A DNA stretch of 64,000 nt, from assembly GCF_000226115.1 (NCBI RefSeq), contig NC_016460.1, forward strand, positions 4,402,001 to 4,466,000, given 5' to 3'. Source of the DNA: Thermothielavioides terrestris NRRL 8126 (taxonomy: Eukaryota > Ascomycota > Sordariomycetes > Sordariales > Chaetomiaceae). The position numbers were made by a program, and so were the translations under genes. The notes under the pieces are model-generated. The model had not been told where the DNA came from, ran no database searches, and was given only the letters and a program-made list of their open reading frames with translations. Positions 35,099-45,195 of this stretch are shown here, piece by piece (the first letter of the stretch is position 1; each line of letters starts with the position of its first letter).

Positions 35099-37488
35099 AT
35101 GGCGACGCCCTTGGAACCCGGACAGCCGTCCGTCACGCACGGCGGGCCGCCCAAGAGGATCATTGTGTGCTGCGATGGCACCTGGATGGACTCGCTGGGC
35201 GAAAACGGGTTCGTGATGAGAGGAATTCTTGTAATTGCTGGTTGACAACTTCCACTGACGCATCCCAGCAATGATCCACCTTCCAATGTGACTAGGATTT
35301 CCCGCGCCTTCTGCCGGACCTGCTCCGATGGCACCCACCAGATCATCCACTACTTCCCCGGCGTCGGCACCGCCAACGCCCTGGACCATTTCACCGGCGG
35401 TGCGTTCGGCATGGGCCTGGACCGAGTGCGTGGTCTCCGCCCCCCTGCATGTACCGCAATTGCACCGCTTGGCGTCTGACAGGCCCAGGACATATCCGAG
35501 GTGTACACCTTCATCTGCATGAACTACGTCGACGGGGATGACATCGTGCTGATTGGCTTCTCCCGCGGCGCCTTCACTGCCCGCTCAGTGGCCGACATGA
35601 TTGCCTCGGTTGGCCTGCTGACCCCCCAGGGCCTGGACCACTTCCACACCATCTTTGAGGACTACGAGAACATGGGCAGTTCCAGTCGGCACCCCGACGA
35701 GTTTCTCATCCCCGGGCTGCCCGACTACGACGGCTCGCACGGGCAGGCCAAGATCGAGTGGGCCGCGGCGCGCATGCTCAAATACAAGCTGGGCCTTAGG
35801 GAGGTATGCATCCGCCCGGGGCAGTCCCGGATGCAGACATGAGGCGCCCGTGCTGAACAGCTCGCCGTCCAGAGAAAGTACGCGCGGGACACGTACCGCG
35901 ACGGCGTGACCGAGATCAAGATCAAGGCGGTCGCCGTCTGGGACACGGTGGGCACGCTGGGCATCCCGCCCGCGCCCGTGATAGGCATCCGCGGATCCGC
36001 CGACCAATGAGTTTCCCCCCATCCACTCCGTCCCTGAGATGTGCAGCCCCAGGACCAGCTAACACGGCGAGGAGGTGGGGGTGGGGGGTGCACGTGGAGA
36101 TTCACCAACACCCAGATCTCGAACAAGGTCGAATACGCCTTCCAGGCGCTCGCCCTCGACGAGCCGCGCTACGCCTTCCGGCCGTCGCTGTGGGAGCGCA
36201 TGCCGGGGAGCACCACCAAGCTGAAGCAGGTCTGGTTCCCGGGCAACCACGGCAACGTGGGCGGCGGCTGGTACGACCAGCAGATGTCCGACATCACCCT
36301 GGCCTGTATGTCCCCTTGTCGTTTGAAGCCCCCTCGACCCTCATGAGATAGGGCACTCGGCGCTTGCTGACCACCGGTGGCCCAGGGATGTGCGACCAGC
36401 TCTCGACGGTGGGCGTCGAGTTCAACTTTGCCCGCCTGACCGCCATCTTCCACGAGTCGCTCTGCTTCTCCGCCGCACACCCATTCCCCTACGCGCCCGG
36501 CCGCCCCGGGTCCCCCTCTTCCTTCCTCCCGTCCCTGCCCAACCTATCCTCCCTCAAGCGCAGCCTCAGCAAGCTCCTCCACAGCGGCAGCAGCAGCAGT
36601 AAGAACAAACGCTCTCCCCGGTCCTCCACCACCTTTTCCTCCTCAGCAACAACAGCCGGCCCGCTCCCCTGGGCCCTCCCGGCGCTGTACACGCCACCAC
36701 GCAGCCCACCCCACCCCTCCCCGCCCGCGCGCGACCTAGCAGACTGCACGCTGCGCTCGCAAGGCCACTGCTCCGCGCCGCACCCGCCGGACCCCAGCAC
36801 CGCCGGCCGGCCGGCGCTCGCGAAACAAGTCCTGCTCAGCCAGGGCGCGCGGCCGTGGGGGCTGGGCGCGATCCGCTCGCCGCCGGCGGGGCTGACGACG
36901 CTGGCGGGCACGACGGTGCGGCGGCCCGGGCGCGCGCTGCGCGTGGACGAGACGACCAACGAGGACACGGCCGAGCCGCTGCTGGCGACGAACGAGCGCG
37001 TGCACAGCGCCGTGCGCGTGCGGCTCGCCTGCCGCGGGCTCGGGGCGGACGACAATTCCGTGTGGGCCTGTGAGGCGCTCAGGGGGTCCCCTGGGGATCA
37101 TGGGGATGGGGATGGGGGTGCGGACGACGACGGCGGGAACGGGAGCGGGCGGTGGAGGTTGGAGAGGGGGCTTGCGCTGAGCGAGCAGCAGGAGGAGGAG
37201 GAGGTCTGGCGGGTCAGGCGGGAAGGGCCGCCGGAGCTGAGGCGGAACGCGCTGATGGGCGACAGGCCCGAGTACCCTGCCGAAGCGATGTATCCGGTGG
37301 GGGAAGAGGACCACAGGTGGCGGTGGGTGTGGGAGGGGCCCGTCGAGGGGGAGGGCCAGGACCGTGTGCCGCAGGTGCTGGCGCTGCCCGAGGAGCCGCT
37401 GGTGGGATACTGGGAGCGCTACCTGCTGGGTCTGCTTGCCAGCGAGAAGGATGTGTGGCAGTACGCGCAGCGCGGGATTCAGGGGTAG
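35099..37488 (+). CDS. DUF2235 domain alpha/beta-hydrolase
   Basis: This belongs to the DUF2235 family (phospholipase-like hydrolases, widespread in fungi; substrate unknown here). The model is join(35099..35208,35269..35425,35489..35803,35873..35977,36047..36305,36386..37488), about 682 aa. Marks in order are IVCCDGTWMDS near residue 22, NDPPSNVTRISRAF, the nucleophile elbow GFSRGAFTARS (Ser in G-F-S-R-G), AVAVWDTVGTLGIPPAP, FTNTQISNKVEYAFQALALDEPRYAF and the His region WFPGNHGNVGGGWYD. The C-terminal 300 residues are Ser/Pro-rich and poorly conserved-looking. Oddity: exon 4 runs into an in-frame TGA at 36008-36010, and the only GT before it with the right phase (GTGATA at 35978) removes the conserved VIGIRGSADQ. 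That junction is therefore uncertain and the gene may be damaged. An alternative acceptor at 35482 would add two residues to exon 3. Confidence 0.8.
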
Positions 37489-39115
37489 GTGGTAGACACG
37501 CCCGGGGCGAGCTGAGATGCTCTGTTGGACAAATAGTGCTGGATACCTTTCTCGCCAGCGCACTTATCATCGCAGACTGAATCATTTGTCTTCGCCATGG
37601 CCCCGAGGGAGGTAGTCAACCATCGTATACGGATGATGGGCGGAAAATGCGCCTACATAGTAACCTATCAGTTACCAGGTCATTATGTCTTTCGAGCTCG
37701 AGATTCCGTACCTGGGCTTGTATGTCTGGGAGGCGACACAGCGCGGCCGGTCACATTCAGGCGGCAGCGAAACAATCACTAAAAAAACAAGGCGCCTTCT
37801 CTCGAACCATGGCCCCCAACTGGCCAACCCAATTGATGATCCCGACCGGCTCTGGGCGCAAAGGGCGGCCAAGTGGTTACTCCTTTGGACTCAAACCCCG
37901 AAGCCGCGGCGACATCAAGACCATCATCGCCGCCGCTGCCAGCCCCGGGGAACATACCGCCTCAACGGCAGCTCGGGATGCGGCGTTCGATCTCGTAACG
38001 TGGTGCTATCAGGTACACGACTCGGTGATCAACGCAATGACATCAGAAAGCCCGCCAGACAGCACCCGGAAGGAGAACTAGCATTGAGAGGGACCGTTAG
38101 TCATTAACAGTACTAGAATAAGGTATGTAAATTTCCACGGACTGTCTGGCAACTCGGAGCGTGACTTGCGTTGCCCTCCTTGTTGCATGGATACGAAGGG
38201 TCTTGAATCCTCCAGAAGGACCAACAAAGACCGAGCGCGAGTTGGGGGCCTAGAGCAGACATTACTCCCATCAAAGACGGGTGTTGTTGGCTTGTTGACC
38301 TGGACCTTGTGAGGTTGTGTGTAATTTACTGGAGGAGTTAACGGCACGGCGGTTCTTCATCGGTGTTGTTCAGCCAGGCAGCGTAACATAGCATGACTCA
38401 GGTACCTGATGACTGGCGTCCATCAAGTGGAACGCGACTGAATGGATCCGTAAGCAAGTCACGGTCCCCAACAAGACTTTCTTCAGATCTGCGCCTGGAT
38501 CTGCAGCTGCTCAACCCGAGCATGTGGCTTATTCTTCTGTGTACACTAGTGTACACTCGTGTACTGTGTAACTCGCGTACCATCTCACTGCCGGCGTCCG
38601 TGTAAGCTGTCCCCACAGCGCGATCGCACCCAGCCGATCGGAGCGATTCCAGCTTGCAGCAGTGGCGTCGGAACGGGTGCCGAAGCGATCAAGAAAGAAA
38701 TGGGAAGTGAAGAATGGAGGCTGATCCTGCCATCACCACAATTTCCCCGACGCAGCCGTTTCCCGGGCGCGCAGCGGGACCTGCGGGGTGTGCGTTTTGC
38801 CAGGTTCCGTTCCGGCTGGCAGTTAGGAGTCGGGACTCAGGAGCATAACGTTAACTTCACGAGCTGAGAGACCCGAATTGCGAAAACGCTGCAGAGAGAG
38901 CCGGCTGTTGGCCCAAGTCCCAAACGGGCCTGGCTTGCCAATGCGACCTCGGAGCCACCAGCACCACCAACGGCATTGCGCTTGGGCGACGGTGGGGCGC
39001 AGGAATGCAATCCGCCGATCCTGATTGGCTTACGCCCTTGCTAGTGGACGGTCACCTCGCCGGCAGCTGCCAGGACCCTGGCACCCACCCTGGCCTTCAT
39101 CCTTGCCCCAGCGCG
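37489..39115. other. Intergenic stretch, no convincing gene
   Basis: A 90-codon frame from an ATG near 37809 to 38081 (MAPNWPTQL start) has a moderately protein-like composition but no recognisable motif, so I do not call it. The rest shows only short overlapping frames up to the small transposon at 39124. Confidence 0.45.
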
Positions 39116-39123
39116 GGGCTGTC

Positions 39124-39525
39124 GCTGGAGGTTATAGAGGTCCCGCCAAGACTAATTTCGGCCAATTGTCGGCAATGTTTTTACAGCGTCAGTACCCCGC
39201 CAAGACCGCCAAGGGGTTTGCACTATCGCCACGGGTTAGCCACAGGTTAGTTCGCCGGGGGTACGGGGGGCGGCGCTAGCCCCCCGCTGGTTAGGATTCG
39301 GGTTAAGGTTAGGGTAAGGGTCAAGGTTAGGGTATAGGTTAACTTCGTTTTCTTTTTTTTCGATTTGGTTGAGGTTCGGTGAAGTTGTTGCTACGAGTCT
39401 TCGCGATCGTGCATTGTCGATGTTGCTCTAAGTCGTCGTGGCCCCGCTTACCCCGTGGCGATTGTAAATACTTGTAAGCGGCAACCTCCGAAATTAGTCT
39501 TGGCGGGACCTCTATAACCACGACC
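39124..39525. mobile_element. Non-autonomous TIR transposon with telomere-like core, copy 2
   Basis: This 402-bp second copy is flanked by its own perfect 8-bp duplication, GGGCTGTC, at 39116-39123 and 39526-39533. The inner arms (GGTTATAGAGGTCCC onward) match each other perfectly. The outermost six bases (GCTGGA versus GGTCGT) have three mismatches. Relative to copy 1 it has an 11-bp insertion before the GTTCGCCGGGGGTAC segment and otherwise scattered substitutions. Both arms differ from copy 1 at the same two mirror positions (GGTTAT here, CGTTAA there). The telomere-like core is at about 39290-39342. Confidence 0.85.
39290..39342 (+). repeat. interstitial telomere-like repeat (copy 2)
   Basis: Degenerate TTAGGG-type units (GGTTAGGATTCGGGTTAAGG, TTAGGGTAAGGGTCAAGG, TTAGGGTATAGG) occupy the same internal position as in copy 1. 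Confidence 0.75.
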
Positions 39526-39533
39526 GGGCTGTC

Positions 39534-40713
39534 AGGCTGCCACCCTCCGAGTTCCTGATTCCGCGGTGATGCATCATTCTCTGTTCTCCCGGCCGTCCAT
39601 CCCTTCCCGCCTTTGCTGCCACCATGCAAGAGTCGCGATGCAACCGTCCGTTGTCCGTGGATGCAGAAGCGTGCAGCCCAAGCAGGCCGCTGGGAACAGC
39701 TTTTCTTCGCGGTCCGGCAGGGGATTGATTCTGGATGTTTCCAATATGTTGATCGCCTCGAAGGGCCCTGCTCGAGCGGGAGCTCCTGGCCTGTCCCGCT
39801 GACCCGAGCAGTTATTGTTCAGATGCAAAAAGAGGAAAAAAAAAGAAGACTTGCTGATTGTTAAACTTCCAGCCCCGAAAATAACACTGTGTGCGTGAAC
39901 CAAGCCCCGATAACTCGAGGTATTACGGATCATCCGCACCATCTCAGGCCCGATCCAATGGACTGCCTGCTTGGATGGCGACGAATCTTCACCGTCGCCT
40001 CGAGGCTCGGCCTGCACCCGGCACTCAGTCCGGGGTGGCGCCTCCCCTCCCCGGCCCGACACAAGACCTCAGACTCGGGGGAGAAAGGGGGAGAAATTGC
40101 GACCCAGATCTGGGGATTGTGCCGGGGTTGCGCGAGTTGGGAGAGGCCTGCCTGGTGCCCAGCGATTGGCTGCTGATACCTTCTAGAACCAATTGGGGAA
40201 GGACGAGCCGTCCCCCACGCGGACGCCGAGCGGCAGCAGCCAAAGCAGCCAAAAAGCAGCCAAAAGCTGCTGCCGTGTCCGGGGTTCCAGGGCTGGCCGG
40301 ACTGACCTCTTAAAAAACGGTCTGCCGCTCCCGAAAGCCTCAGTCATCCGCAGCCGCCCCATGTCATCGGGCATGACACCATCACGACCACGACCTTCAG
40401 CACTTGCACCACGCCCCCGCACCACGCCCCCGCGCAGGGCAGCTGGACCGATAGTTGGTTAAACTAAGAATCCGACGCTCTTGAATGGCCGACCCGCTCC
40501 CAAAAGCAAATGTTTCGCGTACGCGCGCGCCCACCACGAGCCGGCCACGTTTCGAAGCTCGCAGCTAGTGTAGCTCTCTGATATTGTCCCCGTCGAGTTG
40601 TATCGAGTCGAAGAGTTCGAGCCGAACCGCTGCGGGTTGCTATCTTCCCCATCTGCGACTGCGCCTGCGCCCGCACTCGTGCCCGCGCCTGCAGGGGCGC
40701 CCGAGATTGGCGG
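39534..40713. other. Upstream region of the Clr5/ankyrin gene
   Basis: No recognisable gene. Short GC-rich frames overlap on both strands. AGCAGCCAAA-type short repeats occur near 40230-40270, and CGCCCCCGCACCACG is repeated near 40410-40435. The 3' end is presumably promoter and leader. Confidence 0.45.
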
Positions 40714-43180
40714 ATGGAGCTCGTGTCCAGCACTAGCAGTGCTGTGTCACCGCCTGCTCCCCGGCGGGGGAGACGCGAGAAGCCGTGGCCGCCGGGCAAG
40801 CAGAGAAAGCTCCTGCGGCTCTATGTCTGTACCCAGAGCGAGCGATTGCCCCTCGTGCGCATCCTCGAGCGCCTCAAAGCGAAGGATGGCTCGTTTGATC
40901 CAAGGTGCGCATGCGCATGCCGTCGCCCCCCATCCCCCCCCCTTTCCCCCACCTCTGATCTTCTTCCCACGTGCCCTCGCAGTATCCGCTGATTGACGTG
41001 AGATGGGCCGCAGGCAGCGCAATTCGCACAAACACCTAAAGAACCTGCTCCCGGACCGCCGTATCGACGACTGGAGGCCAAGGGATCTCGCGACAATGCT
41101 CATCCGCGTGCGATTTCTGCGGTCCGTCCGGGCGGAACGGAGGATTAGGAATCGGAAGTTCCGAAGGCGACTCGAGGCGACGCGGCCGCACAACTTCTTC
41201 GCGGCCGAGGCAGGCGGCATGCCCGTCACCCGCATGTCCATGGACCAGCCCTACGCGGATCAGCAGCCGGTCTTCTGCACGGACAGCTCGGCCAGCGACA
41301 GCCCGGCCACGGTCAAGCCGTCCGAGTCCCCCGGTTCCACGCCGCAGGCCATCAGCGCCGGCTCGCCTTCCGATACCTTCCCCCGGGACAAATCCCCGTC
41401 CCGAGCTTCCTCGACCTCGCCGTCTACCAAGTCCGCCAAGCGAAGATCATGGGCCTCGGTGCTCTCGAGCATCTCGTCTGGCATCTCCAGCCTGGCCCGC
41501 TCCTCGTCCTCCGCCTCCTCCAAGGGCGTCAATCTGAACTCCTCCGGTGCGAACACGGCCCTCAGCAAGATGAGCCGCGAGGAGTTCCTTGCTGCGCTGC
41601 AGGAGAAGCCCCGCAAACCCACCAAAGGCGGCGGCGCTCCGACGATCGGCCTGTTCAAGACCAAGTATTCCACCCTCAATCCCACGACCGAGGACCTCAA
41701 CGCCGCTCTGGTCAAGATGTGTTGTGCCGCCCACGTCGGCCAGGGCTCGCCCGGCTGCGTGCACGAACGATTGTCCAGGGCGATCGACGCCCAAAAGGAC
41801 GAGGGCCCCGACTTCCGCCATTTCCACGTCACCGACGAGGAGGCCAACATGGTGGACAAGTTCGGCAACTCTTTACTCCACGTGGCGGCGAGATGGGGCG
41901 CCCGCGTGTCTCTCCTGCTGCTGATCCTGCGGCACGTTGACGATGTACAGATGGTGAACCACCGCGGCGAGACCTTCCTCCACGTTTTCGACCCCCCAGA
42001 GAACCCCCGCATGCGGCCTGTGTCCTTCCTCAACCTCATCCGGTGCCTCCGGTCCCGAGGCTTCGATTTCTGTCAGAGGGACGTTGACAAGCATACCTTC
42101 CTGCACCACCTCGTCGCCAAGCGAGAGTTCCCCATCGAGACCCTCTACTACGTCTTCCGGGAGCTCGGCCACGGAACCGCGCGGTTCCTGGTCGCCAACA
42201 AGTCGGCCAACGGCGAGCGGCTATGGCACAGCGTCCGCCGGAACCTCGAAAAGACGGCGCCGAAGCTCCACCGCGTCTTTGGCGACGAAGCCGAGTTCAT
42301 CCGCCGCTACGTCCCCGAGTTCACCGAGGGGAAGGCGCCCTCCACCGCAGACACGTCCACGATCGGCTCCGACAGCTCCATATCCGTGCACCCGAACGAG
42401 CCCGTTAACCTCGGCCTCCCGATCGACCCGAACGACAGCAACGCCCAAAACGTGCGACGGACGCCGCTGATGAAGCTGCTCCGCCGCGCAGCCGCGGGCA
42501 GGGGCATTTCGGACCAGGACCTGGCGGGCAAGCTGGAGAGCCTGCTCGAGACGGCGTCGAAGCAGCCCGAGTTCGAGATGGAGGGCTACCTGGCGAAGCG
42601 CGACACCGAGGGCAACACGGCGCTGCACTACGCGGCCGAGTTCGGCCTCGTGCCGGCGGTGCAGCTGCTCTGCGCCAAGGGCGCCGGCGTCAACGTGTTC
42701 AACAACTGCGGCAACACGCCGCTGCAGCTCGTCAAGTTCGCCATCCAGCGCACCGACGTCCGCGCCGACATCCACATGGAGGCCCGCTACCTGCGCTGCG
42801 CCGTCCTGCTGCTCGAGCACGGCGCCTTCGACCAGAGCAAGCTGGTCAGCGAGCGCTCCGTGCTCTTCCCCTCTGGCGTCTTCGACGGCAGCGAGCAGTC
42901 CATCAGCAACCTCGTCCGCCAGGGCGTCGCCAGCCAGTGCAAGGGCCTGCACCTGCTCACCTCGTCGTCGCTTAGGCACCACCACCACCACCAACACCAC
43001 GGCCCGCCCCCGGGCTATGCCCAGGGGCTGGAGCTCGAGTACTCCGCTCCTCAGCAAGAACAGGGACAGGGCCCTTATTATCATCAACATCAACCTCATC
43101 ATCAGAGGGGGCGGAGCGGGACGTCGATGCAGTCGTTGACCTTCCAGACTTCTGTCTCGACGGCGCCAGCCCCTTCTTGA
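40714..43180 (+). CDS. Clr5-domain and ankyrin-repeat protein
   Basis: This is a fungal regulatory-type protein of unknown partner. The model is join(40714..40904,41014..43180), 785 aa, with a 109-nt intron (GTGCGC...CCGCAG, phase 2). The first exon is essential because it supplies the first half of a Clr5-like DNA-binding/helical domain (PGKQRKLLRLYVCTQ, VRILERLKAKDGSFDPR). The second exon continues it (NSHKHLKNLLPDRRIDDWRPRDLATM), then a Ser/Pro-rich linker to about residue 240. Ankyrin-type units follow: NMVDKFGNSLLHVAARWGA, NHRGETFLHVF, and DTEGNTALHYAAEFGLVPAV with the next NVFNNCGNTPLQLVKFA. The tail is His/Gln-rich (RHHHHHQHHGPPPGY). The nearer acceptor at 40982 would meet a stop at once, so 41013 is used. 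A single ORF from 41003 would miss the N-terminal half-domain. Confidence 0.85.
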
Positions 43181-44237
43181 GATCCGGGTCCCGGAAACTC
43201 TGAGCAGGTTGAAAAGGAGGGGAAAGGGAGGAGTGAGGCTGGGGGCGATCTTGTCTCTTCTGTATTCCGTACAAAATACCCCTTGGCGCGCGGCGGCCTG
43301 GCGTGAGGCGCTGAAAGTGCTGGTGCAGGTGCATAGGGAGAGCGATTTTCTGACCTCTTTTTTTTTTTTTTTGGCTCTGTTTTCTTGTGTCTGTTTTATC
43401 TTAGGTCTTGAGCAGCGATGCTGGCGGCGTTGCGGTGGGGATAATTCTGTATGTGCTCGGCAAAGTTAAACGCCAGTGATCAAGACCCCCTCGGGCTTTT
43501 TTTTTCTTTTGTGTGTATTTAGCGCGGGTACTATGCTGGGTAGTTAATCACCTTGGGGCGCTGGCGGGCGGGTGGTGTGTACTTCTGGATCTACTTAGTA
43601 CTGTTGATGATACCCCCGTCTGGGGATGGGACTGTCTCGGTCTCCATTCCTCTTGAGTCTGTTTCCGCCGATATCTTACACAAGGCCCGGGAGCGTGGTT
43701 GACTCTGTTGGTGCTGTGTCCCGTTGCGGGTCTCCCACTGGCATAGTTATCTCAGGAATTACTTTGGGTACATAAGTCAAATCAACCCATCCACAACTGA
43801 GTATGGGTTTCCGTCCTGACTCCTTCATGGAGGTGGAAGGGAGGAAGACGGAGAGGGGAGGAGTGGAAGCGAGGTGAGTTGCTGTGATGACTTCGTGTGG
43901 ATGGAGCGGTTGTCACCCGGCGCCGATTTGATCGTCAGTCAACGCGACCGCTAAGGCCTCAAAGAGGCGAATTCAAAGTGCATGGCGTCCATCCGTCCTC
44001 GTTGTGCGTAATCCCTCTTTGCCTGCCGTGTTAGACTGGGAATGGGAAAGGGAGAAAGGTTTTAGTCACAGCTACCTACCTAGATACTTCGCAGGAGCAC
44101 ACTGCATTGGTACATCAATGCAAGGGGCGCATTAGAATGTTGTGATGGCTGCAAGATTGCCCACCAATTACACTATTTACAGGCGGGGAGTCGTTTGGAC
44201 GGAGATTGCCAACAACGAGTGAGGTAGTCAAACCAGG
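43181..44237. other. Intergenic stretch, no gene seen
   Basis: T-rich runs at 43359-43373 and 43497-43507 suit the 3' untranslated region of the ankyrin gene. No open frame of note is present before the HET-like remnant. Confidence 0.5.
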
Positions 44238-44746
44238 CGAGCTGAGTGTGTATTGCTTTGGGCACCGACATTGGGCAGCGCAACAGTGAGGCTGGCCACA
44301 TGTCCTACGTCTACCGCAACGCGTACCTCACCGGCCTGTGGAGGGTTTTGCTGCTCCTCAACATGTGCTGGTACATACCGGGGCGAGGGAGACGGCAGCG
44401 GCGAGCTAGACGGCGTCCATCAGCGGGTGCCCCGTGGGTTCTCGACAGCCAGGTCTAGTTCACCACGCTATACACGGCCGGAGAGCTTATACCAAAGCCC
44501 TACGCCGTGGTGGTCGACGCCGCGTGCTCACTGGCCGGCCCTTCTCCCACGGGTTCGGTGCATGGCGGGTTTGTCGACCTCTCCTGTGCGCCGATCCCCG
44601 TCCGCCCGCTTGAGGACGGCAGCCTCCTTGCCGGCCCCACGGTCCTGCGTTGGTACCCCGACGGGAGATGCGCGCTGCAGGAGCACGGAGGGTACTATTT
44701 CATTCCCATGGTCTGCCACGAGAAGCGGCGAGTGAGGATCATCTGA
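44238..44746 (+). pseudogene. HET-domain gene remnant
   Basis: Two pieces in different frames resemble parts of a fungal heterokaryon-incompatibility (HET) domain protein. The first (about 44246-44340) reads RNSEAGHMSYVYRNAYLTG, like the family's conserved segment in which a Met-x-x-Val/Ile-Tyr-x-x-Ala core is followed by Leu-Thr. The second (about 44459-44746) reads from FTTLYTAGELIPKPYAVV through SVHGGFVDLSCAPIPVRP to a stop, like the variable C-terminal half of such genes. Between them is out-of-frame filler of about 120 bp, and nothing upstream supplies the N-terminus. A large internal deletion is inferred. HET genes are often lost or broken. Confidence 0.45.
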
Positions 44747-44929
44747 ATTTGTATTGTACTACACTACTTATCTGCCCAGCCCTTCCCCCCTCCCCATCCC
44801 ACGCTACCCCTGGTCTCCACCACACGCTTCGAAATGCGAAAAGAATTTTCAGCACTCCACTCGCACAACAAAACCGCAACAAATACCGCAACTTCAGCTA
44901 GCTCATCCAGCAACTTCGGCAAGACCGTC

Positions 44930-45051
44930 GGGCGTGTGGCTCAGTTGGTAGAGCGTTCGCTTAGCATCCTGTTCTGTCCGCGTCTCTGTGGATGCCAGGG
45001 TCAGGAATAGGTGTATGCGAAAGGTCCTGGGTTCGATTCCCAGCTCGTCCA
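44930..45051 (+). tRNA. tRNA-Ala (AGC) with a 49-nt intron
   Basis: The two exons, 44930-44966 and 45016-45051, join to a 73-nt tRNA. The acceptor stem is GGGCGTG with CTCGTCC (one T-T mismatch and one G-T pair), the D arm is GCTC-AGTTGGTA-GAGC, the anticodon arm is TTCGC-TTAGCAT-GCGAA with anticodon AGC, and the T arm is CCTGG-GTTCGATT-CCCAG, with discriminator A. The intron (44967-45015) sits one base 3' of the anticodon, the canonical nuclear position. The A box is about 44937-44948 and the B box is GGTTCGATTCC at about 45030-45040. A weak pol III terminator could be the T5 at about 45110. Confidence 0.93.
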
Positions 45052-45195
45052 GTGAGTTGCCTGTGCAGGGCGGCCATATTCACTTTCTTTATGCTGCTGA
45101 TCCGTTTGTTTTTGGCTTCCTATGGTAGTGTGTTGAGGCATGTCCGGCTGCTCCTCGAATTCGAACCCATGCCAGGCCTCCATCCCCCCATCCAT

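Noticed and set aside
37809..38081. 90-codon frame starting MAPNWPTQL
   Set aside because: No motif, no conserved-looking core and no supporting context.
41003..43180. Start of the ankyrin gene at 41003
   Set aside because: This start cuts the Clr5-like domain in half; the spliced exon at 40714 completes it.
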